A stretch of 17,250 bases of DNA. Source: CAYGZC01 sp964354225 (lineage in GTDB: Bacteria > Bacteroidota > Ignavibacteria > UBA10030 > SZUA-254). Positions 7,535 through 15,838 of this stretch are shown here, one piece after another. The notes below the pieces were generated by a model. The model searched no databases. It worked only from the letters and a program-made list of their open reading frames with translations, and was not told where the DNA came from. The position numbers and the translations under genes are program-made. Location of the stretch: contig CAYGZC010000130.1 in the NCBI GenBank assembly GCA_964354225.1, positions 1 to 17,250 of the forward strand. The letters are read 5' to 3'. Positions within the stretch are counted from its first letter, which is position 1, and every line of letters starts with the position of its first letter.

Positions 7535-7566
7535 ATAGCTCTTACCGTTTTTATCGGTTTTGCTAT
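7535..7566 (+). terminator. Inverted repeat after serS, weak terminator or operator
   Basis: ATAGC (7535-7539) pairs with GCTAT (7562-7566), and inside it ACCG (7544-7547) with CGGT (7555-7558). This gives a two-part stem with internal loops. ACCGTTT recurs at 7570-7576. The stem is AT-rich and only short T runs follow, so termination would be weak; a binding site upstream of the next gene is an alternative. Confidence 0.35.
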
Positions 7567-7582
7567 TTAACCGTTTACTATT

Positions 7583-9091
7583 ATGAGCATTGATCCTTAC
7601 AATTTATTCAAGCCAATTAGAAATAAATTGGGGGAGTACGATATCATCTCGCTTGTCATTAATGCTTCCAAGAAACTTCATGAGGTTGAGAGCAAACATC
7701 CTAGTGATTTTCGTGGTTGGCTTCCTTGGCACATTCTACTTCTAATCAAGTGGAGTTATGAATATGGGGGATTGAAACATCCGCCTAAACCAGCCTATGA
7801 GCCTACATTAGTAAAGTTAATGAATTTGATAAAGAGCTATGAGGAAGAATGCCAATCATTTTCACTAACCTCAGGAGAACCATCCTCTGTAATAAAATTT
7901 TCCCGTATACTTGCTTTCCAACAATTTTGGTTGCAGGGAGGTTTTGGTCGCTGGCATTTGGCACGATCCTATCTTCTATTTTGTAGCTTACCGAAAACAC
8001 ACCCTATTCAGAAAAACTTTGTATCTCAGATGTCAATATCAATGAACGAGTTCTTAGAATTAGGATTTCTCTTATGGGCATGGTTACAGAAAAGCCCAAA
8101 AAATGTTAAGTTCGATCCTAACATACTGTTTGACTTATCTAAACATGATCCCAAAACGATAGAAGCATTTACAAATGGAATTTCTTTGCCAATTAGTGAT
8201 GTGAAAAATTATCTTTCGAAGCGACCTCATGCAATTAAGAATCTTGCCCTACAACTAAATGAAATGACACCTTTTGTTCGATATCCACTTTTGAAATTAG
8301 GGAAAGAATATCTTGTGTACTCGCGCCGGGTTTATGAAATTACACTTGGCAATATGTTCTATGATATAATGAAAGAATACGGGGGAAGTCCATTATCTGA
8401 ACAATTTGCCTCTGAAATTGAAAAGTATGTTCAAGCCGCATTATTAGAATTAAAGTTGAAATTCTACCCAGAAGATGAACTCAAAGAGAAATTGAAGGGT
8501 GAAAAGGTAACTGATTTTTTACTGCCTTTTGATGATTGCTCTGTGTTACTTGAAATAAAATCATTCGAAATGAGATCATCAGTTAAAGTTTATCCGAAGA
8601 CACAGCAATTAATAAATGAATTGCAAGATAGTGTCATCAAAGGTACAATTCAAGGAATCACACTTGCAAATACTTTAACTAAATCGATGGATAATTTGCT
8701 CATTCCCAATAGAGATAAATTCTTTTTATTGATTGTGACATACCGTGAATTATTCTTGGGTCCTGGCAAATCAGCATGGGATGAATTTTTAAAGGAAGCT
8801 GTTTTTAAGGAACTTGCAAATAAACAACTTGATATTGGGTTAATTCCACCTGACCACATAATTATCCTAAGCATTGAAGAGTTTGATCTTTTAATGGCTG
8901 TTTTAAATAAAGGAACAATTACTTTCCCGGAAATTTTAAATCGTGTTGTCAATAATAATTCAAATAAATCAACAACGAAATTCTCCTTTGGACAACACAT
9001 CTATGAGGACTTACAGCCGCAATTAAAACTACCATACCTTGATGATCCGTTGCGGGAACTATGGAAAAACCTCACAGATAAATTACGCTAG
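7583..9091 (+). CDS. Orphan protein with PD-(D/E)XK nuclease-like core
   Basis: A 502-residue protein I cannot assign to a named family. Residues 1-270 are mostly helical with many aromatics (for example FQQFWLQGGFGRWHLARSYLLF, split by turns, at 112-133). Residues 275-330 resemble the PD-(D/E)XK core: a helix with acidic residues (SEIEKY, 277-282), strand VTDFLL with D311, then LLEIKS with E324-x-K326. Polar, mixed alpha/beta sequence follows to the end. There is no signal peptide or long membrane segment, so it is probably cytosolic. Sampled stretches are about 30-33% G+C against more than 50% in nearby serS, and the gene stands alone between a weak hairpin and a strong one, suggesting acquisition. 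ATG 7583 has no clear Shine-Dalgarno. A DNA-targeting defence or repair nuclease is possible; the motif call is by eye only. Confidence 0.72.
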   Translation: MSIDPYNLFKPIRNKLGEYDIISLVINASKKLHEVESKHPSDFRGWLPWHILLLIKWSYEYGGLKHPPKPAYEPTLVKLMNLIKSYEEECQSFSLTSGEPSSVIKFSRILAFQQFWLQGGFGRWHLARSYLLFCSLPKTHPIQKNFVSQMSISMNEFLELGFLLWAWLQKSPKNVKFDPNILFDLSKHDPKTIEAFTNGISLPISDVKNYLSKRPHAIKNLALQLNEMTPFVRYPLLKLGKEYLVYSRRVYEITLGNMFYDIMKEYGGSPLSEQFASEIEKYVQAALLELKLKFYPEDELKEKLKGEKVTDFLLPFDDCSVLLEIKSFEMRSSVKVYPKTQQLINELQDSVIKGTIQGITLANTLTKSMDNLLIPNRDKFFLLIVTYRELFLGPGKSAWDEFLKEAVFKELANKQLDIGLIPPDHIIILSIEEFDLLMAVLNKGTITFPEILNRVVNNNSNKSTTKFSFGQHIYEDLQPQLKLPYLDDPLRELWKNLTDKLR

Positions 9092-9178
9092 TGAAAAGTC
9101 TTACTTATTAGCAGATATAGAACAACCTCGAAACTCCCGCCAAGAAATTAATGTTATAGTTTTGTATCTTACTAAGTG

Positions 9179-9228
9179 AACCTCCCGAAGGTTGACTTTG
9201 AATTAACCGAGCAAACCTTCGGGAGGTT
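9179..9228 (+). terminator. Long perfect hairpin: terminator and/or RBS-masking leader of the ABC operon
   Basis: AACCTCCCGAAGGTT (9179-9193) and AACCTTCGGGAGGTT (9214-9228) are perfect 15-base complements around a 20-base loop, followed by TTC. This fits an intrinsic terminator for the 502-residue gene. The right arm ends 11 bases before ATG 9240 and contains GGGAGG (9221-9226), the only Shine-Dalgarno for the ABC gene, so the same stem would mask it. Each arm can also fold on itself (AACCT...AGGTT, five-base loop). Confidence 0.75.
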
Positions 9229-9239
9229 TTCTAAATCGT

Positions 9240-11018
9240 ATGAAATCATTACTTCGCTTACTTCCATATCTTAAAAAATACAAGCGCACACTGCTGTGGG
9301 GATTCCTCACGGTAGTGATGAGCAACGTCTTCACCGTTTTCCAGCCGAAGATTGTCGGTAATGCCATCGATAAACTGAAAATCGGACTCGAAACAAAGAA
9401 TATAGATGGAACAAGTCTGCTCATTTATGCCGCCATTCTTGTAGCGTTAAATTTTGTTGCAGGAATTTTCACGTACCTCACACGGCAAACTATCATTGTA
9501 GTCTCACGCCATATCGAGTTCGATCTGCGGAATGATTTCCTAGAACATATACAGAAACTTTCTCTCTCCTATTTTCAGAACACACCAACCGGCGACTTGA
9601 TGGCGCACGCCACAAACGACATCGGCTCCGTACGCAACGTCGTCGGTCCCGGCATAATGTATCCCAGCGATACAATCGTGACACTCTCGATGGTGCTCGT
9701 GATGATGTTTCTAACTGACTGGCAGTTGACGCTCTACGCTCTCATACCAATGCCGCTTGTTTCTTATGCCGTTTATATATTAGGAAAACAAATCCATAAA
9801 AAGTTTGAAGAGCGTCAGGAACAATTTTCACTCCTCACTACGCGCGCTCAGGAAAATTTGTCCGGCATCCGCATCGTGAAAGCATATGTCCGCGAAACCT
9901 ATGAGATTGATCGCTTTAAAAAATTGAGCTGGGAATATCTCAAGAAAAATCTTGTTCTGGCAAAAATCCAGTCAATCCTCTGGCCCCTCATGTTTACGCT
10001 TGTTGGAAGCTCTCTCGTTATTACAGTCTATGTTGGCGGATTGCAAGTCATTAACGGTGAAATTTCTATCGGCACGCTCACGGCATTCTTCGGATACCTC
10101 ACGCTTTTGATTTGGCCCATGATTGCATTCGGCTGGGTTACAAACCTTTTACAGCAAGGTGCCGCTTCGATGGGACGGCTGATGAAGATTATGGACACCG
10201 AGCCGGATATTCAGAACACCGACAAAACAGATGATTCAATTAAGGAAATTAAAGGAAGCATTGAATTCCGCAATGTCTTCTTTGTGCATAAAAATGTTGA
10301 CGCGCCAACACTGAAAAATATCAATCTCGAAATTCCCAAAGGGTCAACCGTGGCAGTCGTTGGATACACCGGTTCAGGCAAATCCACACTCATCAATCTT
10401 ATTCCTCGGTTGTACGACGTTACAGCCGGTGAGATACTGATTGACGGAATAAATATAAAAAAGATTCCATTGGAAATCCTGCGTTCGAACATCGGTTACG
10501 TTCAGCAGGAAACATTTTTATTTTCCGATACACTCGCAGAGAACATTTCATACGGAACTGATAAGGAATGCTTGTCCGCCTCTGGCGGAATGGACGGAAT
10601 TATAAATGCAGCAGACGTTTCTCAGATATCGAAAGATGTAAAAGATTTTCCGAAGGAGTATGATACAATGTTAGGTGAGCGCGGGATAACTTTATCGGGT
10701 GGACAGAAACAGCGGACAAGCATCGCCCGTGCTGTAATGCGCAACCCGAAGATTTTGATTCTTGATGATGCGCTCTCCGCGGTTGATACTTATACAGAAG
10801 AGGAGATTTTAAAACGTCTCCGCAATGTCATGAAAGATAGAACAAGTATTATCATCAGCCACCGTATCTCGACAGTGAAGGATGCCGATATGATAGTCGT
10901 GCTTAATAACGGAGAGATAGTTGAACGAGGCAATCACGATAAGCTGGTAGCCCTTGGCGGCATCTATGCTGATTTGTATGAGAAGCAATTGCTGGAAGAA
11001 GAATTGGAGCAACTCTAA
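9240..11018 (+). CDS. Type IV ABC exporter subunit, degenerate-site half (transmembrane plus ATPase)
   Basis: A 592-residue half-transporter: six-helix membrane domain (about 15-320) and C-terminal ATPase (about 345-585). Walker A is GYTGSGKST (375-383, K381), signature LSGGQ (485-489), Walker B LILDD with D509, and H-loop H541. The catalytic Glu after Walker B is Asp510 (LDDALSAVD), while the signature is canonical. The next gene shows the reverse, so the pair form a heterodimer with one hydrolytic and one degenerate site, as known for TM287/288 and LmrCD-like exporters; this subunit is the TM287-type partner. Substrate (drug, lipid or other) is not readable. Between ENISYG and NAAD (about 440-456) it has roughly six extra residues over a palindrome. 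Spacing to the next gene is three bases. Confidence 0.93.
   Translation: MKSLLRLLPYLKKYKRTLLWGFLTVVMSNVFTVFQPKIVGNAIDKLKIGLETKNIDGTSLLIYAAILVALNFVAGIFTYLTRQTIIVVSRHIEFDLRNDFLEHIQKLSLSYFQNTPTGDLMAHATNDIGSVRNVVGPGIMYPSDTIVTLSMVLVMMFLTDWQLTLYALIPMPLVSYAVYILGKQIHKKFEERQEQFSLLTTRAQENLSGIRIVKAYVRETYEIDRFKKLSWEYLKKNLVLAKIQSILWPLMFTLVGSSLVITVYVGGLQVINGEISIGTLTAFFGYLTLLIWPMIAFGWVTNLLQQGAASMGRLMKIMDTEPDIQNTDKTDDSIKEIKGSIEFRNVFFVHKNVDAPTLKNINLEIPKGSTVAVVGYTGSGKSTLINLIPRLYDVTAGEILIDGINIKKIPLEILRSNIGYVQQETFLFSDTLAENISYGTDKECLSASGGMDGIINAADVSQISKDVKDFPKEYDTMLGERGITLSGGQKQRTSIARAVMRNPKILILDDALSAVDTYTEEEILKRLRNVMKDRTSIIISHRISTVKDADMIVVLNNGEIVERGNHDKLVALGGIYADLYEKQLLEEELEQL
10575..10589 (+). repeat. In-frame palindrome TCCGCC-TCT-GGCGGA inside the ABC gene
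   Basis: A perfect six-base inverted repeat with a three-base loop encodes SASGG (446-450). It sits in the variable loop between ENISYG and NAADVSQ of the ATPase domain, where family members are usually about six residues shorter. GC-rich sequence in an otherwise mixed region suggests insertion of a small palindromic repeat unit. Only this copy is seen in the window. Confidence 0.5.
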
Positions 11019-11021
11019 GCC

Positions 11022-12812
11022 ATGCACGATGAAGAGATTTTAGGCAAGGCATACGACACGCGCTTAATGAAACGACTCATTAAGTATTTGAAGCCGTACA
11101 AATGGCATGTCGGGCTTGGGATATTACTGAGCGTAATAGTCTCAGGCATGGAGGCGGTGCGACCGTGGTTTACGAAGTACGCAGTCGATACAAATATTGC
11201 CAACAACGATAAACATGGCTTACTGATTACCGCGATTGCGTTCTTAGGATTGCTCATCATCAGAGGATTGGTGCAATATGCAAGCGCATATTTAACACAG
11301 TGGATTGGACAGAAAACTATTTTTGATCTGCGGATGCAAATATTTACGCACCTCCAGAATCTCAGCATTAAATTTTTTGACGGCAATCCAATTGGTCGGC
11401 TCATTACCCGCGTTACAAACGATGTAGAAGTGCTGAATGAAATGTTCTCGTCCGGAATCGTGATGGTGTTCAGCGATGTTTTTACGATCATTGGTATTCT
11501 TTATTTCATGTTTACAATGAGCTGGGAGTTAGCACTGTTATCGCTCAGTGTATTACCTCTGCTCTTTTACGGCACATTCCTCTTCCGGAAAAAAGCTCGC
11601 GAAGCATACCGCGAAGTCCGTTTACAGATCGCACGCATCAATACTTTCATGCAGGAACACATCACCGGCATGATGGTAGATCAGATATTCAACCGTGAAA
11701 AGAAATCGTACAATAAATTCTCCGATATCAACGCCGCTCACCGCGATGCAAACATCAAATCGATTTTTTATTATGCACTTTTTTATCCCGGTGTCGATCT
11801 CATCGGTGCAATTGCAATTGGACTCATCATCTGGTATGCAGGCATCGGTGCATTAAAGGGTTCGCTCACAGTCGGTACCGTGATTGCTTTTTTCCAGTTC
11901 AACGAAATGTTCTGGCGGCCCATCCGTGATCTCTCTGAGAAATACAACATCATGCAAACGGCAATGGCATCATCGGAGCGTGTCTTTAAATTGTTAGACG
12001 ATCAATCTCTAATCCTGAATCCGCAGAATCCAATTTCGCTCCTGAAATTACAGGGAGAAATCGAGTTCCGGAACGTTTGGTTTGCTTACGTAGGTGAAGA
12101 ATGGGTTTTAAAGAACGCATCCTTTACCATCAAGCCCGGAGAAACTGTTGCTTTCGTTGGGCATACGGGTGCAGGTAAAACGACAATCATCAACCTCCTG
12201 TGCCGGTTTTATGAATTCCAACGCGGTGAAATTCTCATCGATGGAATCGATATCCGATCTATTAATAAAGAAGACCTTCGCAGGCAGATGGCTATTGTTT
12301 TGCAGGATGTGTTTCTTTTCTCGGGCGACATCAAATCGAATATAAATCTAGGCAATGATGGTATCTCGATGGATAGAGTCAAAGCGGCGGCACGCGTTGT
12401 TGGAGCAAATCGGTTTATCGAAGCGATGCCGCAACAGTACGACGCAGAAGTGAAAGAGCGCGGTGCAACACTCTCGGTCGGACAAAAACAGTTGATCTCT
12501 TTTGCGCGAGCACTTGCAATCAATCCAAAAATATTAATATTGGATGAAGCAACATCAAGCGTTGACACTGAGACGGAGATTCTTATCCAGCAAGCGATCA
12601 GAAAGCTTCTGCAGGGAAGAACATCTATCGTTATTGCACACCGTCTCTCCACTATCCAGCGCGCAAACAAGATTATTGTATTGCATAAAGGAGAAATCCG
12701 CGAGATGGGTACTCATCAGGAACTGCTTGCTTTGGAAGGAATCTACTACAAACTTTATCGCTTGCAGTACAAGGAACAGGAGAAGATTATTGTTGGTAAT
12801 AGTGGGAAATGA
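11022..12812 (+). CDS. Type IV ABC exporter subunit, catalytic-Glu half
   Basis: A 596-residue half-transporter partnering the preceding gene: membrane domain (about 20-325, six helices) then ATPase (about 345-585). Walker A is GHTGAGKTT (380-388, K386), Walker B LILDE with D508 and catalytic E509 (DEATSSVD), H-loop H540. Its signature is LSVGQ (484-488) instead of LSGGQ. In the heterodimer, this subunit's Walker A/B pairs with the partner's LSGGQ to make the active site, while LSVGQ faces the partner's Asp510 in the degenerate site, matching the TM288 role. ATG 11022 is three bases after the upstream stop, with a GGAG-like sequence near 11006-11009, so the pair are co-translated. The DUF4139 gene begins 74 bases later. 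Confidence 0.93.
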   Translation: MHDEEILGKAYDTRLMKRLIKYLKPYKWHVGLGILLSVIVSGMEAVRPWFTKYAVDTNIANNDKHGLLITAIAFLGLLIIRGLVQYASAYLTQWIGQKTIFDLRMQIFTHLQNLSIKFFDGNPIGRLITRVTNDVEVLNEMFSSGIVMVFSDVFTIIGILYFMFTMSWELALLSLSVLPLLFYGTFLFRKKAREAYREVRLQIARINTFMQEHITGMMVDQIFNREKKSYNKFSDINAAHRDANIKSIFYYALFYPGVDLIGAIAIGLIIWYAGIGALKGSLTVGTVIAFFQFNEMFWRPIRDLSEKYNIMQTAMASSERVFKLLDDQSLILNPQNPISLLKLQGEIEFRNVWFAYVGEEWVLKNASFTIKPGETVAFVGHTGAGKTTIINLLCRFYEFQRGEILIDGIDIRSINKEDLRRQMAIVLQDVFLFSGDIKSNINLGNDGISMDRVKAAARVVGANRFIEAMPQQYDAEVKERGATLSVGQKQLISFARALAINPKILILDEATSSVDTETEILIQQAIRKLLQGRTSIVIAHRLSTIQRANKIIVLHKGEIREMGTHQELLALEGIYYKLYRLQYKEQEKIIVGNSGK

Positions 12813-12874
12813 CACGGAACATTCTTAACTTTCAACTAAACGAAACAGCAAATCAAAACGTCTTAACTATAAGA

Positions 12875-12880
12875 AAGGGG
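12875..12880 (+). promoter_or_regulatory. Shine-Dalgarno deciding the DUF4139 start
   Basis: AAGGGG ends six bases before ATG 12887, which begins a clear signal peptide. This selects 12887 over the in-frame ATG at 12809 that overlaps the ABC stop. Confidence 0.7.
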
Positions 12881-12886
12881 ATCATT

Positions 12887-14341
12887 ATGAAAAGAACGTT
12901 AGTTATAATACTGCTGATTACATTGAGTAGTCAGTACCTGTTTGCTCAAATGAAGCAAACAACTGCCGGGGAGCGCACATCCGTTGACCTGACGATTTAT
13001 AATCAGAATCTCTCGCTCATTCGCGAAGAGAGAACTATAAAAATACCTAACGGGATGAGCCGCGTGATCATTCCGGATATCCCGGCGACCATCGACGGCA
13101 CCTCGCTTCATTTCTCGAGTCTTACCGATGCATCGGCGGTGAGAGTACTTGAGCAAAACTACCAGTACGATCTTGTTAGTCAGGCGAAGCTGATGGAAAA
13201 ATACATCGGAAAAGAAGTTGAGTTCGTACGATTGAACGAAGAGACTAAAAAGGAATACATCGTGAAAGGAAAACTTATCTCATCATCTTTCTCGGGTGGA
13301 CTTGTTGCAGAGATAAATGGTAAGATAGAAATCAATCCGGCTGGGCGCCTCATTCTTCCTTCGCTTCCTGAAGGTTTGATACTGAAACCGCAGCTTGAGT
13401 GGCTCGTTGAAAACGAAAAAGCGGGCGAGCATAAAACCGAAATCAGTTATCTGGCAGGTTCACTCTCGTGGAATGCAAATTATGTTGCCCTGCTGAATAA
13501 AGATGACTCTAAGTTAGATATGACCGGCTGGGTAACACTGACGAACAACTGCGGAACATCATTCCACGATGCAGGATTGAAGCTTGTTGCTGGTGATGTA
13601 AACATCGTGCGGCAAGATTTTGACCGGGCAAGACCAATGATGATGGAAATGGCAGCGAAATCAGCCGAGCCGCAATTTAAACAGACAGATTTATTTGAAT
13701 TCAAACTCTACACACTTCAGCGCCGCACAGATCTAAACGATAACGAGACAAAACAAATCGAGTTAGTGACAGGGAAGAATGTTACCTCCAAGAAAGTGTT
13801 TATCTACGACGGGCTATCCGACCAGTGGCGTTATTGGTACAATAATTATTCTTATCGCGATCAAGGTAGCTTTGGACAGCAGTCGAATACAAAAGTCGGA
13901 GTGTTTGTTACATTCAAGAATGATGAAAAATCAGGGTTAGGGATTCCACTTCCTAAAGGAAAAATTCGCGTTTACAAGCGCGACGATGACGGCAAAGAAC
14001 AGTTCATCGGTGAAGACCAGATAGACCATACACCGAAGGATGAAGAGCTTCGACTTTATTTAGGAAATGCATTCGATATAGTTGGCGAGCGTGCACAGAA
14101 AGATTTTAGATCTATCAGTAAAAGAGTTGTGGAAGAAACGATCGAAATAAAAGTCCGCAACCACAAGAAGGAAGCGGTTGAGATTCAAATTTACGAGCAC
14201 CCGTGGCGTTGGAGTGAGTGGGACATTACCAAATTTTCAACAAACTTTGAGAAGGTGGATCAGTCGACGATAAAATTTCCGGTGAAGATTGGAAAAGACG
14301 AAGAGAAAGTTTTGACTTACACGATTCGGTATTCGTGGTAG
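12887..14341 (+). CDS. Exported DUF4139 domain protein
   Basis: A 484-residue secreted protein. Residues 1-21 (MKRTLVIILL... LFAQ) are a signal peptide, so it is periplasmic or outer-membrane associated. The remainder is beta-rich and matches the DUF4139 family, whose molecular role is not established. Typical parts are the early DLTIYNQNLSLIREERTI (34-51), YLAGSLSWNANYVALL (188-203), LPKGKIRVYKRDDDGKEQFI (355-374), LYLGNAFDIVGER (390-402) and the ending EEKVLTYTIRYSW (472-484). A Met-rich patch (RPMMMEMAAK) lies at 249-258. I start at ATG 12887 because of the Shine-Dalgarno and signal peptide; an in-frame ATG at 12809 adds 26 hydrophilic residues. It lies 74 bases after the exporter pair and probably shares their transcript, but a functional link is speculative. 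Confidence 0.87.
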   Translation: MKRTLVIILLITLSSQYLFAQMKQTTAGERTSVDLTIYNQNLSLIREERTIKIPNGMSRVIIPDIPATIDGTSLHFSSLTDASAVRVLEQNYQYDLVSQAKLMEKYIGKEVEFVRLNEETKKEYIVKGKLISSSFSGGLVAEINGKIEINPAGRLILPSLPEGLILKPQLEWLVENEKAGEHKTEISYLAGSLSWNANYVALLNKDDSKLDMTGWVTLTNNCGTSFHDAGLKLVAGDVNIVRQDFDRARPMMMEMAAKSAEPQFKQTDLFEFKLYTLQRRTDLNDNETKQIELVTGKNVTSKKVFIYDGLSDQWRYWYNNYSYRDQGSFGQQSNTKVGVFVTFKNDEKSGLGIPLPKGKIRVYKRDDDGKEQFIGEDQIDHTPKDEELRLYLGNAFDIVGERAQKDFRSISKRVVEETIEIKVRNHKKEAVEIQIYEHPWRWSEWDITKFSTNFEKVDQSTIKFPVKIGKDEEKVLTYTIRYSW

Positions 14342-14397
14342 TAGATGAATCACGGAAAATTTTTAAATAAGCCAAAACTGAAAATGAGAAAAACTGT

Positions 14398-14422
14398 TTA
14401 TCTCGCTTGAAAAGCGAGATAA
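14398..14422 (+). terminator. Hairpin after the DUF4139 gene
   Basis: TTATCTCGCTT (14398-14408) pairs perfectly with AAGCGAGATAA (14412-14422) over a three-base GAA loop. It lies 57 bases after the stop of the DUF4139 gene. A T-tract is lacking on the plus strand; in the minus direction a CAGTTTTTC follows. A terminator for the ABC/DUF4139 transcript is the likeliest role. Confidence 0.6.
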
Positions 14423-14491
14423 CATTGCATTATTAATGGATTATGAGTAACATTTATTTCACTTGGAGTTCAAATTGACAGCAATGCAAGC

Positions 14492-15397
14492 ATGAAAATT
14501 ATTTTTAGAAACATTATGACCATTGGTCTTTTTCTATGTCTTGTTTCTCTTTCGACTAATGCACAGGTTGAAAGCTCTATACCGCAAACTCATTTAAATC
14601 TTCCAGTCTTGGTGTCCATACCAATTGTAGGAGGTAACGAGAGCAGTTCCGGATTCATCCTACAGGACAAGGGATGGTGTTATTTTGTGACCACTAAACA
14701 TGTATTATACGGCCGTGATTCTGTTCACCAGAAGGACACTCTCATCGGTAAATCTGCAATACTCCGAATACCGGACTTTAATGTTCAAGACACATCCGTA
14801 AGTATCCTGCGCTTAGATCTTAATCTTATTCAAACAGACAATCGAATATTCCGTCACAAATCAGCTGACGTCGCTATGGTTCGAATCGGCGAGTGTGATT
14901 CGGTGGGCATGTGGCCACTCCCGGGTACTGAAGTTTCAGTAACAAGCCATAATGGAGTTCACGTAAGGAAGTTAGAAATGCTGACAAGATACTCCGACGT
15001 GAAAATCGGAAACAACATTTATGTATATGGCTATCCGACCTCCATTGGATTGGTTTCGATGCCTCAATTCGATTTCACCAAACCCCTTCTCAGGAAGGGC
15101 ATAATCGCTGGAAAATATGATAATACTCATACAATCATCCTCGACTGTCCAGTCTACTATGGAAACAGTGGTGGACCAGTAATCGAAGAATCTCCCGAAG
15201 GGATGGGATCAAAATTTAAGATCATTGGAATTATAACTCAATGGATCCCTTTCGATGAATCACAAGCAAATAAAAACACAGTTCGGCAAGGCGCACTTTA
15301 CACAAATTCGGGCTATGCAGTCTCTGAATCGGTTGACAAAATCCTTGAGATATTGGCTGAGTTAGAGGCGACTGGCAGCAACAAAAATGTAAAGTGA
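14492..15397 (+). CDS. Exported trypsin-like serine protease (Trypsin_2 type)
   Basis: A 301-residue protein with a signal peptide (1-24, cut after STNA), so it acts outside the cytoplasm. The chymotrypsin-fold triad is visible: H70 in FVTTKHVLYG, D126 in SADVAMVRI and S226 in YGNSGGPVI, with the oxyanion-hole glycines in place. SSGFI (52-56) matches the GxGF start of these domains. No PDZ domain is present, unlike DegP/HtrA, and the protein ends shortly after the protease fold. The substrate is unknown. ATG 14492 is used; the ATG at 14484 is out of frame and stops at once (ATGCAAGCATGA), so a three-codon reading frame ends over the true start. GGAG at 14465-14468 is far for a Shine-Dalgarno. 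It is flanked by a hairpin upstream and looks like its own unit. Confidence 0.87.
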   Translation: MKIIFRNIMTIGLFLCLVSLSTNAQVESSIPQTHLNLPVLVSIPIVGGNESSSGFILQDKGWCYFVTTKHVLYGRDSVHQKDTLIGKSAILRIPDFNVQDTSVSILRLDLNLIQTDNRIFRHKSADVAMVRIGECDSVGMWPLPGTEVSVTSHNGVHVRKLEMLTRYSDVKIGNNIYVYGYPTSIGLVSMPQFDFTKPLLRKGIIAGKYDNTHTIILDCPVYYGNSGGPVIEESPEGMGSKFKIIGIITQWIPFDESQANKNTVRQGALYTNSGYAVSESVDKILEILAELEATGSNKNVK

Positions 15398-15474
15398 ACT
15401 ATTCCGCGAGCAACTTAATAGAATTTAGCTGTCACACAATACATTTTTTTGTTTAACAACTCAAAGGAGTGAGC

Positions 15475-15828
15475 ATGGACAAAGCCGAGAAAAGTCTTTT
15501 CGTTTTTGGTATCTATATGATTTTCATTGTAGGGATGGGATTCATATTTATGCCGACAGTCATACTCGATTTGTTTGGTTTGAAGTATGGTGACGACACA
15601 TGGATAAGATTCGTAGGGCTATTAGCTTCAATAATAGGAGTCTATTATATTGTAGCTGTAAAAGCGAAGTTGAATCAGCTATTCATCTGGACTGTCTGGA
15701 TGAGATACTATGCCGCTGTTTTTATGGTAACATTACTACTCTTAGATAAGGTCGGGTTTCCGATTCTTATCTTCGCCTCAGTTGACGCTATCGCAGCGAC
15801 ATGGACTTTGTTATCTTTAAAGATATAG
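15475..15828 (+). CDS. Small four-helix membrane protein, unknown function
   Basis: A 117-residue protein I do not recognise. Hydrophobic stretches at about 8-31, 44-63, 72-91 and 94-114 predict four membrane helices with short polar links (KYGDDTW, KAKLNQ). No catalytic motif or metal-binding cluster is evident. ATG 15475 follows AAAGGAG (15463-15469) by five bases. A GTG two codons earlier (15469) overlaps that Shine-Dalgarno and is unlikely. It is 77 bases after the protease and convergent with fbp, separated by a long hairpin. The gene is probably real given the clean Shine-Dalgarno and consistent hydrophobic pattern. Confidence 0.75.
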   Translation: MDKAEKSLFVFGIYMIFIVGMGFIFMPTVILDLFGLKYGDDTWIRFVGLLASIIGVYYIVAVKAKLNQLFIWTVWMRYYAAVFMVTLLLLDKVGFPILIFASVDAIAATWTLLSLKI

Positions 15829-15838
15829 GGTTACAGAA

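Noticed and set aside
11015..11491. 158-codon minus-strand frame
   Set aside because: Antisense shadow of the second ABC subunit, whose motifs are unambiguous.
12209..12670. 153-codon minus-strand frame
   Set aside because: Antisense to the ABC ATPase domain; Ser/Ile/Arg-rich shadow composition.
12823..12868. Direct repeat TCTTAACT (12823-12830 and 12861-12868) before the DUF4139 gene
   Set aside because: Only eight bases, AT-rich, and 30 bases apart between copies; chance is a sufficient explanation.
12809..12886. ATG overlapping the ABC stop as the start of the DUF4139 gene
   Set aside because: The ATGA overlap is tempting, but a good Shine-Dalgarno and a complete signal peptide begin at 12887.
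14492..15397. Protease as a DegP/HtrA orthologue
   Set aside because: No PDZ domain is present and the protein is too short; only the trypsin-like domain can be supported.
15469..15474. GTG start for the small membrane protein
   Set aside because: It overlaps the AAAGGAG Shine-Dalgarno; ATG 15475 is properly spaced.
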